A stretch of 45,502 bases of DNA, from the NCBI GenBank assembly GCA_028716225.1, contig JAQUQE010000013.1, positions 1 through 45,502 on the forward strand, written 5' to 3'. Position 1 is the first letter of the stretch; each line of letters opens with the position of its first letter. Below, piece after piece: positions 15,165 to 22,842 of this stretch. The DNA is from Dehalococcoidales bacterium. GTDB lineage: Bacteria; Chloroflexota; Dehalococcoidia; Dehalococcoidales; UBA5760. The notes beneath the pieces were generated by a model, which had not been told where the DNA came from, searched no databases, and was given only the letters and a program-made list of their open reading frames with translations. The translations under genes were made by a program, and so were the position numbers.

Positions 15165-15506
15165 CTACTTTGCAATGGCCTTCTTTTTCTTCCTTTCTTG
15201 CTTGGCTACTACCTTCTCGTCTGGCAATACGGGTACATCAATTACTTCCTGCAGCAGCTCCTCGAGTGACCGTTTCTCTTCTACCAGCCGGTCACTGATT
15301 TTCTTCCTGCCCAGGATATATAGTTTCTCTGCCTCGAGTGCCCTACTTACGTCTTCCAGTACCTTCTGAATGGATGTAGCCAGTGGGCTTTCTGCTGGCG
15401 GCTTGCTAGCTATAGCGATGGCCTCATTTAGTTCATTGAGCGCTGTTCGCAACGAGCCAGCGATCGCGCTACGACCCCAATACTTGCGCCTGGTTGTTTT
15501 TCTCAT
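15165..15506 (-). CDS. Hypothetical helical protein with basic ends
   Basis: 113 aa. A basic N-terminus (MRKTTRRKYWGR) is followed by long helices (LRTALNELNEAIAIAS, IQKVLEDVSRALEAEKLYILGRKK) and a Lys-rich end (KQERKKKKAIAK). Possible coiled-coil nucleic-acid-binding protein. No family recognised. Confidence 0.5.
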   Translation of the reverse strand: MRKTTRRKYWGRSAIAGSLRTALNELNEAIAIASKPPAESPLATSIQKVLEDVSRALEAEKLYILGRKKISDRLVEEKRSLEELLQEVIDVPVLPDEKVVAKQERKKKKAIAK

Positions 15507-15518
15507 TGTCCTATCTCC

Positions 15519-15797
15519 TTATCTAGCCCACATGCCGAAGAAATACATTGACCCTGTGTAGATAACGACACACAGCATACCAATGAGCAATCCCCACTTT
15601 ACCCAACCCCTCTGGTCGAAGTGAACAACGACCGCCATTATTATAGCTGCCACTATCCCGCGCCATAACATATTGCTACCAAAATGCTGCGCTATGGGCG
15701 ATGGATTTCCCTCAATGAATTGTCCAGAGGCCAGACCGAGCTTAGTAATAAAGGCATCAAGTACGTTCAGACCGGCGAATAAAATGACCTCTATCAT
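15519..15797 (-). CDS. DUF5658-like membrane protein
   Basis: 92 aa with three membrane segments. LNVLDAFITKLGLASGQFIEGNP is the N-D-x-T-x-G-x-E-x-NP pattern typical of DUF5658-type small membrane proteins. Good SD (GTAGGAGGG). Function unknown. Confidence 0.6.
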   Translation of the reverse strand: MIEVILFAGLNVLDAFITKLGLASGQFIEGNPSPIAQHFGSNMLWRGIVAAIIMAVVVHFDQRGWVKWGLLIGMLCVVIYTGSMYFFGMWAR

Positions 15798-15807
15798 ATT
15801 TTATCCC

Positions 15808-15882
15808 TCCTACAAAAATAACCCCCGGGAGTCGAGAAACACGGTGGTCACTCCGTAAAACTCAACTACCCAGGGGGGTAGG
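15808..15882 (-). terminator. GC-rich hairpins upstream of the DUF5658-like gene
   Basis: On the minus strand, CTACCC-CCCT-GGGTAG can fold locally. Alternatively ACCCCC..GGG can pair with CCCGGGGGT about 40 bases later, followed by TATTTTT. This may be an attenuator or terminator in the 197-base gap 15798-15994, which holds no convincing gene. Confidence 0.4.
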
Positions 15883-15994
15883 GCTCGGTGGGCTTCCTGC
15901 TGCTAGCTACCAAGAAAAACGGGTGCTTTTAGCCAGCAGAGCAGTTTTATCTCACCGTAGAGGCTCCCAGCCACGCCCAGCAACCTTAATTATA

Positions 15995-17236
15995 CTACTT
16001 ACGTCCAGCCCTTGTTAACTCCACAGCCTTAACTTCAACTATCCCCAGGGCAGCTCTCGCTTGTCTCACGATGCCATTAGCCGGCGCTACGGGTATGCCC
16101 ACGTCTCTGGCGCTCCGGGGGTTATCACCCAGCGCGATTAAAGAAGCCCGGGTAAGAATGCCAATATCTTTCAGGACTCCTGTTACCTGGTCAATGTTGC
16201 GGTCTTTGACCTCTCCCAGCGTGGCTTTTACTTTTGCCATCATTGCGTCTATATCTCTATCCCCATAGAAATTAAGAGACGCAACTTTATCCATCAATGC
16301 GGCGAGCTGTGAAGCGCTCTTGCCCACCAGTTTACCGTCGTTTCTCTTGATGCTGTCCAGCACGTCGGTCACCGCATCGTAAATCTGGCTTCGTACTTGT
16401 CGTGCTACGTCGGAGATGAAAGAGTCAATGAGCTGCTCTTTCTTCTCTTTAGCCTGGCGTACCACATCGTCGTTCATTCTGCGAAGGAGCTGCAGCTTGT
16501 TCATGGCTGCCTCGTCTTTAACCTCTTGCTCGAGACGTATTGACTTGGCTTTAGCCATGTCCCTCTCAACTTCTGAGGGCAGCGGAATATAGGTAGCAGT
16601 GGTTTCGTAGTCGAATGATGCCTTAATGATGTCAGCGGAGGGTACCAGGCTGAGGACGTGGCCGACAAACTTCTCTATGAAATTCTCCTCGGTCGCCGAG
16701 GTCTTACCCAGTGCCTTTACTCGACGGTAGGCTACAATCGCCATGGCGCCGTACTCTTGTCTTAACTGGATTTTGATATTGTCATACTTCGAGTAAATCT
16801 CGTCGCGAAGCTCGTAATACTTCCGCTCGAATTCTTTATTGCCCTTCTTCCACTCCTCATACTTGGTGAAGGGAACAAAGCGCCCCCAGTGTGTTTCAAA
16901 GCTATTCCTGTCAAGCCAGTCCCGAGTCGAGGAGTCGAGATTATCCAGGAGGTCAACATAACTTACTTTTCTGCCGTTGATTTCCTTTGCCGGCAGTAGC
17001 TTTTTGTCACCCAATCGCATCAAGTGGGCATAAGTGTCATCCTCTATGTTTTTAGGGAGCCCAAGGTCTGATAAGTCAAGCCTCGCTCGACCTCTCCAGC
17101 GCCGGATGTGAAGCTCTACAATTACTCCCTGCTCCATCATTGTCAGCCACTTGGGATTGCCTACCCCTACATTATCCTCGCCCAAGATGCGGGCTATTTC
17201 CGCTCTCTTTTGGTCCAGTGTAGATTCAGTTACCAC
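15995..17236 (-). CDS. AAA-module partner, DUF3150-like helical protein
   Basis: 413 aa, GTG start after GGGAGGATAAAA. Mostly helical with a conserved-looking core: HWGRFVPFTKYEEWKKGNKEFERKYYELRDEIYSKY, then IKIQLRQEYGAMAIVAYRR. This pattern resembles DUF3150-type proteins that accompany AAA ATPases. The C-terminal half is coiled coil and Val/Ala-rich. Two genes downstream of the Ycf46-like ATPase, it is a candidate substrate adaptor or complex partner. Family assignment is tentative. Confidence 0.5.
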   Translation of the reverse strand: MVTESTLDQKRAEIARILGEDNVGVGNPKWLTMMEQGVIVELHIRRWRGRARLDLSDLGLPKNIEDDTYAHLMRLGDKKLLPAKEINGRKVSYVDLLDNLDSSTRDWLDRNSFETHWGRFVPFTKYEEWKKGNKEFERKYYELRDEIYSKYDNIKIQLRQEYGAMAIVAYRRVKALGKTSATEENFIEKFVGHVLSLVPSADIIKASFDYETTATYIPLPSEVERDMAKAKSIRLEQEVKDEAAMNKLQLLRRMNDDVVRQAKEKKEQLIDSFISDVARQVRSQIYDAVTDVLDSIKRNDGKLVGKSASQLAALMDKVASLNFYGDRDIDAMMAKVKATLGEVKDRNIDQVTGVLKDIGILTRASLIALGDNPRSARDVGIPVAPANGIVRQARAALGIVEVKAVELTRAGRK

Positions 17237-17238
17237 TT

Positions 17239-17502
17239 TTATCCTCCCTTATGCTTTAGCATTTGCATCCAGCCTCTTTCTTCAGGCGGTATGGGGGGCC
17301 CCATCTCGTTGTAATCAGCACAGGTTTGGCAAATCCTGCGTTCCAAAGGCTTCCCACTCATTAGTTGTTCGATATTTAACTTCCCTCCCTTACCAGTGCC
17401 AATCGCTTTACCCTTGGCACAATATATTTCCTTCCCATTAACCTTGGCATTACTGCATTGATACAGACTCCGAACTACCGATTCAGTCTTTTTCTTACTC
17501 AC
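17239..17502 (-). CDS. Small Cys-containing protein of the AAA module
   Basis: 87 aa, GTG start overlapping the AAA gene's end. Four Cys are spaced as pairs: YQC...YC near 16-28 and RICQTCADY near 58-61, separated by a Gly/Lys loop. It may bind zinc or an Fe-S cluster. The tight packing between the AAA ATPase and its DUF3150-like neighbour suggests a common complex (inference). Confidence 0.55.
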   Translation of the reverse strand: MSKKKTESVVRSLYQCSNAKVNGKEIYCAKGKAIGTGKGGKLNIEQLMSGKPLERRICQTCADYNEMGPPIPPEERGWMQMLKHKGG

Positions 17503-19117
17503 TTTTATTACTCTCCTTTGTTAAATTTCGGTACTTTTCCGGTATGAATTCGAGGTCGTCACAGTCCTCGATAGCTACCCTGGTCATCATTTCAATATTC
17601 TGAGTGCGAGCTCTTGTGAGCTTAAGGGCTTCAGTGATTGCTTTATCAGACTTCAGCCCCCTATCTTCCATCAACCCTTTAGCCTTGATAACTACCTTTT
17701 CAATCTCAGCTCCGGTCCAGCCCTCAGTGGAAGCGGAGTAACTCTTACCGGTCAGCTTAAAGGGAACCTTATACTTGGCACACATGACTCTAAAGATATC
17801 CAGTCTGGCTTTCTGGTCCGGCACCAGGAAGGGAATCTTGGCATCGAAGCGCCCAGGTCTTTTAAGCGCGGCGTCCATCAAGTCAGGCCGGTTAGTAGCG
17901 GCCAGAAACACGACTTGTCCTCGATGCCCGGTATCGCTCATAAACTCCATAAGGCGTTTGAAGACGCGATTCGATACCCCCGAGTCACCTGCCTCACCCC
18001 TCTGAAGCTGCTGGTCTATTTCGTCAATCAGGATAATTATGGGAGCCAGTGACTTAACGGCCTCTAGTGCCTTGTCTAAGTTTCTCTCGCTCTCGCCTAC
18101 CCACTTACTGAATATCTTGGCCGGGTTTAAGACAGCCATGTTTAAGCCGCTTTCCTTGGCAACCGCCTCGGCCATAATAGTCTTACCGGTACCCGCAGGT
18201 CCAGTCATTAAAACGCCCATTGGTACACGGCCATAATTGCCTATCTTGACCGGGTTAATTACATTGCGGTAGAAGAATTCCTTGACGTTATCAAGTCCAC
18301 CCACAGCATCGAAGCCGTACCGTGGCTCCATCATTTCCAGCACGTCCCCAAACTCACTCTTCATAATATCGCGCTTACGCTCTCTGATTAACTCCCAAGT
18401 TAATCTACCTTCCTGTTTGGCTCGAAGAAAGATATCCTCGATGTGCACCAGAGACAGACCTGCAGTAGCCCTGGCAATATCACTATTTGATAATTCAGTG
18501 GTACCTACCATGAACTGTGGCTGCTTATCCACAAAGGATTTTCGCTCCTCGATGTTGGGTATGGGTATTCTTATAGCCTCATACTTAGAACTGGCAGCCC
18601 TTACTGCCTGGTGGATATCTGAGACGTTATTGGTGATAAGAAAGATAGGATTGCCGGCAGCGACTATACCCGGGTCCCTGGCCCAGCTCTCGATGGTCAC
18701 TAAAGCATCCCTGTCCTCTGGTATCATCATTGCCATATCGGCAGCCGGCACTAAAGACTCGGCGTATTCTATAATTACCACCGAGGCTTTGCCTCCCTCT
18801 ATTTGTTTCCTTAGAAGTTTCTCCAGCACCGGTAGCGCCTCTTTAGGTGACTTTGGTATAACAAGGTCACCGGTGATAGGGTCTGGCTGTAAGCCGGTAT
18901 ACTCAATGAATGTCTTTCTCATTGTCTCGAGGGGGAAGGTTATTCCCTTTGCCCTGTTATAGATAGCTATAACCTTGTAAGCGGAAAGGGCTTGTGACAG
19001 GTAGCTGATAAGATTAACCCCCGGCTCCACATAGTCGGAAATATTTAGATGAAGTAGAAAACCAATCGCTACCCCGCTTACATATTTTTGCTTCCATTCA
19101 TCAAACCATGCTGGCAT
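17495..19117 (-). CDS. Ycf46-like AAA+ ATPase
   Basis: 540 aa, the typical length of the Ycf46/FtsH-type AAA family. Residues 1-250 are a degenerate AAA-like domain (VVIIEYAESL in place of Walker B). Residues ~265-500 are a full AAA domain: GFDAVGGLDNVKEFF, Walker A GPAGTGKT (306-313), Walker B IILIDEID (~361-368), AATNRPDL and the arginine-finger segment RPGRFD. Known from cyanobacteria, plastids and phages, with no defined substrate. It heads a five-gene cluster behind promoter B1. Confidence 0.85.
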   Translation of the reverse strand: MPAWFDEWKQKYVSGVAIGFLLHLNISDYVEPGVNLISYLSQALSAYKVIAIYNRAKGITFPLETMRKTFIEYTGLQPDPITGDLVIPKSPKEALPVLEKLLRKQIEGGKASVVIIEYAESLVPAADMAMMIPEDRDALVTIESWARDPGIVAAGNPIFLITNNVSDIHQAVRAASSKYEAIRIPIPNIEERKSFVDKQPQFMVGTTELSNSDIARATAGLSLVHIEDIFLRAKQEGRLTWELIRERKRDIMKSEFGDVLEMMEPRYGFDAVGGLDNVKEFFYRNVINPVKIGNYGRVPMGVLMTGPAGTGKTIMAEAVAKESGLNMAVLNPAKIFSKWVGESERNLDKALEAVKSLAPIIILIDEIDQQLQRGEAGDSGVSNRVFKRLMEFMSDTGHRGQVVFLAATNRPDLMDAALKRPGRFDAKIPFLVPDQKARLDIFRVMCAKYKVPFKLTGKSYSASTEGWTGAEIEKVVIKAKGLMEDRGLKSDKAITEALKLTRARTQNIEMMTRVAIEDCDDLEFIPEKYRNLTKESNKSE

Positions 19118-19126
19118 GTTTCCTCC

Positions 19127-19393
19127 TTAAAAGATATCTTTATTCAGTCTCCGGGCAGCCAGGTAGCCGACCGCTGCGGCAATAAAGGCGACTTTCCCTT
19201 CTTCACCGAAGCGCTCAGTCGCCCACTCAAACAGCGCCATGCGAATCTTGGGGGTGACTTCCCATACTTTAGGTAAGTCCTTATAAGCCTTGCAAAGCGC
19301 AGTATAAAGCTCTTTGTCAGGAACGCTCTCCCGATCGGCTATAGCGGTCAAGAGAATCTTTTCTTCATCAGACAGTGGCTCCCTTTGTTCCAT
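19127..19393 (-). CDS. Hypothetical helical protein of the AAA module
   Basis: 88 aa, all-helical (EEKILLTAIADRESVPDKELYTALCKAYKDL...VAFIAAAVGYLAARRL), with a mildly hydrophobic C-terminus. TGATG coupling to the gene upstream and 9 bp from the AAA start. Likely part of the AAA operon. No family recognised. Confidence 0.55.
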   Translation of the reverse strand: MEQREPLSDEEKILLTAIADRESVPDKELYTALCKAYKDLPKVWEVTPKIRMALFEWATERFGEEGKVAFIAAAVGYLAARRLNKDIF

Positions 19394-19704
19394 CAGTGTC
19401 CTACTCTCTGCTGTGGCGCTGTTGGCTGATGAATATGTGTCTCAGGTTGGTCCACCTTCTCAAACTTCACTCCCTTGACTGATAATAGCACTATGATTGA
19501 TTTTAGCTGGGTAACTCCTAAGTCCCACTCGGCTTGCGACCGCAGTGTTAGGGTATTACCCTCCAGTGTGGCATTGACCATGGGTGACATGATTATTTTA
19601 TCCCCGACTACTTTCCATCCCATTTCTTTGGCTATCTTTTTTATATCAGCAATGTTTTGCGCTGATAAAGTAGTACGCATTACTACCCGCGAATTGCATG
19701 ACAT
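19393..19704 (-). CDS. First gene of the AAA operon, possibly DUF1257/Ycf35-like
   Basis: 103 aa. TTLSAQNIADIKKIAKEMGWKVVGDKIIMSP and TLTLRSQAEWDLGVTQLKSIIVLLSVKGVKFEKV read like a small alpha/beta sandwich. Its position next to a Ycf46-like ATPase recalls the Ycf35 (DUF1257) partner seen in some phages and plastids; this is a suggestion from context, not a match. It lies 17 bases downstream of family-B promoter B1, with SD GGAGGG. Confidence 0.5.
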   Translation of the reverse strand: MSCNSRVVMRTTLSAQNIADIKKIAKEMGWKVVGDKIIMSPMVNATLEGNTLTLRSQAEWDLGVTQLKSIIVLLSVKGVKFEKVDQPETHIHQPTAPQQRVGH

Positions 19705-19720
19705 GTTTTCCCTCCTATAT

Positions 19721-19753
19721 AGCTAATCGTTTAACTCTCTCAAAATGTGACAG
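19721..19753 (-). promoter_or_regulatory. Family-B promoter element B1
   Basis: Minus strand: CTGTCACA, 16 bases, CGATTAGCT, then TATATAGGAGGG and the ATG of the gene at 19704. It is identical in both boxes and spacing to B2 and shares the 16-base spacing with B3-B5. Confidence 0.7.
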
Positions 19754-19769
19754 GCTTAAAAGTATATAA

Positions 19770-19788
19770 AGGTGTCTAAAAGTTAGGC
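19770..19788 (-). terminator. Weak terminator-like hairpin before B1
   Basis: GTGTCTAA and TTAGGCAC pair (8 bp with one wobble) around AAG. In the leftward direction the stem is followed by CTTTATATACTTTT. It sits at the end of the operon ending at 19811 and just before promoter B1, consistent with separating two transcription units. Confidence 0.45.
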
Positions 19789-19810
19789 ACTTCATTACCT
19801 CTGCCCATCA

Positions 19811-19960
19811 CTATCCAATCTTCCCATTAAGTCTCATTGTCTCTGCTATTATTAGCTCCAGCCGCCAGTGGTGAATCAGGTATAAGTGAAGTCCGTATCG
19901 GGCCACCACTGGCAAGTCACCTAAGTCGAAACTACGGCCGCAGACCGGGCACACATACAT
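19811..19960 (-). CDS. Small C2H2-type zinc finger protein
   Basis: 49 aa. VCPVCGRSFDLGDLPVVARYGLHLYLIHHW gives C-x2-C and a late H-x-x-x-H/H pair, the plan of a C2H2 finger. ATG directly follows the upstream stop (TAAATG). Last gene of the operon driven by B2. Confidence 0.6.
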   Translation of the reverse strand: MYVCPVCGRSFDLGDLPVVARYGLHLYLIHHWRLELIIAETMRLNGKIG

Positions 19961-20305
19961 TTAGGCGTCTTCGTCGAATATACCCGGGAAATATTCCTCT
20001 GCTAACTCCATTTCTTCGTGGCCAAGCCCATCGTAGCCAGACTTGCCAGATTTCCGTAGCAACATTTGTTTTGCCTCATCGTCTGTAATCAGGTTGTAAC
20101 TAGACATCACGCCCTCCCACATCGACCAGGTATAGGTGTAGAAGTAGGCTTTCCCGGACCGCGCCTTATGGGCGTAGATGTCAGTGCCGCTTGTGTAGGA
20201 TGTCCCTGTATTAGGTGGGTTGCGCGGTGCACCGAACAGACACACATCCGTATTCACGTCGATAGCAACCTTTTTCTCCTCGGGAGTCATCAAAATATGT
20301 TTCAC
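19961..20305 (-). CDS. Hypothetical protein
   Basis: 114 aa, GTG start after GGAGGG. The middle (GTDIYAHKARSGKAYFYTYTWSMWEGVMSSYNLITDDEAKQMLLRK) is aromatic-rich and the C-terminus is acidic. It is preceded by the FTR-like gene and followed by a zinc finger gene. No family recognised. Confidence 0.55.
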   Translation of the reverse strand: MKHILMTPEEKKVAIDVNTDVCLFGAPRNPPNTGTSYTSGTDIYAHKARSGKAYFYTYTWSMWEGVMSSYNLITDDEAKQMLLRKSGKSGYDGLGHEEMELAEEYFPGIFDEDA

Positions 20306-20362
20306 TTTGGCCCTCCGTTTTGCTGTGCCTGCCTTACGGTCAGGTCTTACAAGCTAAACTTT

Positions 20363-20668
20363 TTAACTCGGTTTGTAACCTGGATTCTTAGCCTTTTTCT
20401 TTGCCAGCCGTCTCATGGCTATTTCAAGCCCGCGATGGTCCACAAACAGCCAGCAGCAGCAATGCCCATCCTTTTGTATTTCCCCCTGGGCTTCCGGGCA
20501 TGGGCAATACTCGCGCTCAGCCTTACAGGCGCAGTGTTTGACTGTTCTCTGGCGCTTGAGAAAATTAGCCAGGTGCTTCTCCGGATTTATTGTCACCCCT
20601 AACTTAGTGGCAAAGGTTTTCACTGCCTCGAGCATTTCTTTCTCACTGCATTCGGCTATCTTTTTCAT
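20363..20668 (-). CDS. ftrB-like: Ferredoxin:thioredoxin reductase catalytic-like protein
   Basis: 101 aa. Cysteine motifs occur in the order of the FTR catalytic (beta) subunit: HCAC (C46/C48), YCPCP (C55/C57) and GHCCCWLFV (C70-C72). NPEKHLANFLKRQ upstream is also typical (the usual motif is NP-x-L). FTR uses a 4Fe-4S cluster plus a redox-active disulfide to reduce thioredoxin. The spacing is shorter than in plant enzymes (CxC-x6-CPC-x12-CCC), closer to minimal archaeal/bacterial forms. Possible auxiliary redox gene for the host. The electron donor is unknown. Confidence 0.7.
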   Translation of the reverse strand: MKKIAECSEKEMLEAVKTFATKLGVTINPEKHLANFLKRQRTVKHCACKAEREYCPCPEAQGEIQKDGHCCCWLFVDHRGLEIAMRRLAKKKAKNPGYKPS

Positions 20669-20670
20669 AG

Positions 20671-20871
20671 CTAATTCCCGTTGACTAGCTCAAGATAGAC
20701 TATGTTGGCCTTGCCCTTGTTGTACTGTTGATAATCTCTTTCAAATTGTTCTGGCTCATTTTGCCGATAAAGCGTTCCTTGATGTTTGCCCCATTTTAGA
20801 TTACGGCCAGCCCAATAAAGATTAGTTAACTCGGCATTTATCCTTCTCTCATATTCTTTACGAGTCATCAT
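20671..20871 (-). CDS. Hypothetical small basic protein
   Basis: 66 aa, starting at one of two adjacent ATGs (20871/20868) behind GGAGG. RKEYERRINAELTNLYWAGRNLKWGKHQ is amphipathic helix and YRQNEPEQFERDYQQYNKGKANIVYLE is polar. No family recognised; real by packing and SD. Confidence 0.55.
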   Translation of the reverse strand: MMTRKEYERRINAELTNLYWAGRNLKWGKHQGTLYRQNEPEQFERDYQQYNKGKANIVYLELVNGN

Positions 20872-20872
20872 T

Positions 20873-21028
20873 CTATATATCCTCCTTATACCTTTCTACT
20901 TCATCCACGATTGAGTCAGGTTGCTCATCTGCCATAGCGCCACATATCGGACAACTCTTTTGCGTCTTTGGGTGAATGTAATTATACTCACATTCGCAGT
21001 CCCAATATTCCTCAGTTGTATCTATCAT
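20873..21028 (-). CDS. Small zinc ribbon protein
   Basis: 51 aa. WDCECEYNYIHPKTQKSCPICGAM gives C-x-C and C-x2-C pairs separated by 13 residues, a rubredoxin-like zinc knuckle. SD is the G-rich type (AAAAAGGGGGGG). It sits between DnaX and the next small gene. Confidence 0.6.
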   Translation of the reverse strand: MIDTTEEYWDCECEYNYIHPKTQKSCPICGAMADEQPDSIVDEVERYKEDI

Positions 21029-21040
21029 GGCCCCCCCTTT

Positions 21041-21712
21041 TTAAATTATTTTGGCTTGTAAGAATTTCTTGATATCCTTTGTCCTTGGAGAACCGTGGTC
21101 CAAGTTTACTACCTGTTCCAACATTCCCTCGGCAATTCTCAGGTTACCGGAAGCCATGCCGGCAATGAAGCGCACAGCCTCATTAGTGACGCCCAGCCGC
21201 TCCCGTTTAACTATTATCTGTAATTTAGCCAGGGTAGCCTTTTCATTGATGGCCTGAAACTCGAAGAGCTGACACCGGCTCCGCACTGTCTCAGGTATGG
21301 CACTTAGTTTAGTAGTGCATAGGATTATTATCAAGTATGGCGGTGGCTCTTCGAGAGTCTTGAGTAACCCGTTCCATGCGGCACTCGATAACTCATGCAC
21401 TTCATCAAGAATCCAGACTTTATGGGCGCCGCCCAGGGGGCCGAAGTTGGCTTTATAGACCAACTCTTTTACTTCCTCTATCCCCCGCAATAGCCTGGCT
21501 GAATCAATCTCGGTAATATCCCAGTTACTTCCGGCCAGGGCATTGGCCATGATTCTGGCGCAAGTGGTCTTACCAGTACCGGAGGGACCGGCAAACAGAT
21601 ATGAGTTAGCCACTTTCCGGCGTTTGACCTGGTTAGCCAGAATATAGGTTATTGAATCCTGACCGACTACATCCTTGAAATGCACTGGCCTGTACTTCTG
21701 ATAATAGCTCAC
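21041..21712 (-). CDS. dnaX-like: DnaX-like clamp loader ATPase
   Basis: 223 aa. The start is set at GTG 21712 (MSYYQKYRP, the usual DnaX start) because the GTG at 21721 lies inside the SD sequence AAAAGGGGTGAG. It shows KYRPVHFKDVVGQ, Walker A GPSGTGKT (42-49), Walker B VWILDEVH, TLEEPPPYLIIIL and the sensor SRC motif (VRSRCQLFEF). It lacks the zinc module usual in DnaX and stops after domain II/III. It may form a phage-specific clamp loader or modify the host one. Confidence 0.8.
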   Translation of the reverse strand: MSYYQKYRPVHFKDVVGQDSITYILANQVKRRKVANSYLFAGPSGTGKTTCARIMANALAGSNWDITEIDSARLLRGIEEVKELVYKANFGPLGGAHKVWILDEVHELSSAAWNGLLKTLEEPPPYLIIILCTTKLSAIPETVRSRCQLFEFQAINEKATLAKLQIIVKRERLGVTNEAVRFIAGMASGNLRIAEGMLEQVVNLDHGSPRTKDIKKFLQAKII

Positions 21713-21726
21713 AACGCTCACCCCTT

Positions 21727-21858
21727 TTAATTTACGTTATAGGACACCCATTCAGTCCAGTAGATAATGTCACTTGTAAAATAATCCTCGTAATATTGCA
21801 TTTCCTTGAGACAATCCCTCTCAACAATGGTATCGGAGACAAATTCTTTTTTGGGCAT
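21727..21858 (-). CDS. Tiny acidic protein behind promoter B2
   Basis: 43 aa (starts MPKKEFVSDTIVERDCLKE), acidic and aromatic-rich. SD AGGGGGTGAA lies between the family-B element B2 and the ATG, and the stop is 15 bases before the DnaX start. First gene of the clamp-loader operon. No family recognised. Confidence 0.6.
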   Translation of the reverse strand: MPKKEFVSDTIVERDCLKEMQYYEDYFTSDIIYWTEWVSYNVN

Positions 21859-21874
21859 ATTTCACCCCCTATAT

Positions 21875-21907
21875 AGCTAATCGTTTGAGAGGCAAAAAGT
21901 GTGACAG
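21875..21907 (-). promoter_or_regulatory. Family-B promoter element B2
   Basis: Minus strand: CTGTCACA, 16 bases, CGATTAGCT, then TATATAGGGGGTG and the ATG of the gene at 21858. Same boxes and spacing as B1, and also the next seven bases (TATATAG). Confidence 0.7.
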
Positions 21908-21909
21908 GC

Positions 21910-22242
21910 TCACTTTACCTCCACGATTCGGCGGAGAGGTCGAGTATATCTGTCGTGCCTTATAGCAGTCTTATTTGGTGCCCAATACTTTTGAATATGC
22001 CCATAGGTGAATTCGACATAATACTGCCGGCAGTAGTCACTAAAGTCGAACATCCACCCGCCCAGGGGGATTCCTGACCTGCTGAATATATTCCGGCTTA
22101 TGTCGGCAAATATGTTGTCCTTCTCTTCCTGAGTAAGCGCTTCTCCATTGTTGAGCTTGAGGCGCATCCGGTAAGGGAAAGAGTCCTTTAGAGTATCCAA
22201 CTCTTGGACATCCCATTGCACAAACTTCCAAGCATTATCCAT
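21910..22242 (-). CDS. Hypothetical protein
   Basis: 110 aa. LDTLKDSFPYRMRLKLNNGEALTQEEKDNIFADISRNIFSRSGIPLGGWMFDFSDYCRQYYVEFTYG is a pattern I recall from phage early regions without known role. Rich in Trp/Tyr. SD AAGGGGTGA. The end is only 2 bases from the B2 -35 box. Confidence 0.6.
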   Translation of the reverse strand: MDNAWKFVQWDVQELDTLKDSFPYRMRLKLNNGEALTQEEKDNIFADISRNIFSRSGIPLGGWMFDFSDYCRQYYVEFTYGHIQKYWAPNKTAIRHDRYTRPLRRIVEVK

Positions 22243-22252
22243 AACTCACCCC

Positions 22253-22351
22253 TTAACTTAAAATATTGGCAACTGTTACCCCTATGTAAATAAATTCCAG
22301 AGCTATTATGACCAGTAGGCTGACAACCAGATAGAATTCACGCTTGCTCAT
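22253..22351 (-). CDS. Tiny single-pass membrane protein
   Basis: 32 aa: a basic start MSKREFY, then a hydrophobic helix (LVVSLLVIIALEFIYIGVTV). Coupled by ATGA to the stop of 22348-22566. Small membrane peptide, function unknown. Confidence 0.55.
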   Translation of the reverse strand: MSKREFYLVVSLLVIIALEFIYIGVTVANILS

Positions 22352-22566
22352 GTCTTGCACTTCCTGTGGTTGATGCAACACAGGCCGGTGACCTCTTCTT
22401 CATGCGCTATGTCTCCGTCTTCCCAGCGCTCCAGATTCATCATTATATCTTCGGTCGAAATATCCTCTTGCTCGTTGGCCTGAGATAGAGCCTCTTGCTC
22501 AGTATCAGCCTCAATCTCCATTGTCTCGAATGTCGAGTAATACTTATGAACTACGTACTTCATCAT
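22348..22566 (-). CDS. Small protein, paralog of the 22544-22831 product
   Basis: 72 aa (ATG 22566, or 22563). MKYVVHKYYSTFETMEIEADTEQEALSQAN shares the frame MKY-V-Y...E-D-EA..AN with the next upstream gene, suggesting an ancient duplication. The Cys/His tail (LCCINHRKCK) may bind metal. The SD is GGGGGTGA, one of the G-rich variants of this block. Confidence 0.6.
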   Translation of the reverse strand: MMKYVVHKYYSTFETMEIEADTEQEALSQANEQEDISTEDIMMNLERWEDGDIAHEEEVTGLCCINHRKCKT

Positions 22567-22831
22567 TCACCCCCAAATGTTCTAAACCTCGCTCTAGCTC
22601 TGGCTCATCCTTATCGTTTATTACCCACAAACAGCTCTTGCCGTAGTCAGTATCTCCGACCTCATCAACGTAGAAGTCCTGTACCTCATCGGCAAATTCC
22701 ACTTGTGCGTAGCTAAAGAGCTGGTTCATATCCATAGCGTTAGCCCTCTTTACAGCTTCCGCTTGGCTCTCGGCGTCCTCGATTAGAACTGTGCGCCGAC
22801 ATACGGCGTAGATACGGACAAGGTATTTCAT
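22544..22831 (-). CDS. Small protein, MKY family
   Basis: 95 aa from ATG 22831, with SD AAGGGGGCGA just upstream. MKYLVRIYAVCRRTVLIEDAESQAEAVKRANAMD is paralogous to the preceding entry. The C-terminus is acidic. It overlaps the next gene by 23 bp. Role unknown. Confidence 0.6.
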   Translation of the reverse strand: MKYLVRIYAVCRRTVLIEDAESQAEAVKRANAMDMNQLFSYAQVEFADEVQDFYVDEVGDTDYGKSCLWVINDKDEPELERGLEHLGVNDEVRSS

Positions 22832-22842
22832 TATTCGCCCCC

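Noticed and set aside
15798-15994. Short minus-strand frame (GTG, 23 codons) in the gap
   Set aside because: No adequate SD and too short; the gap is better described by its GC-rich hairpins.
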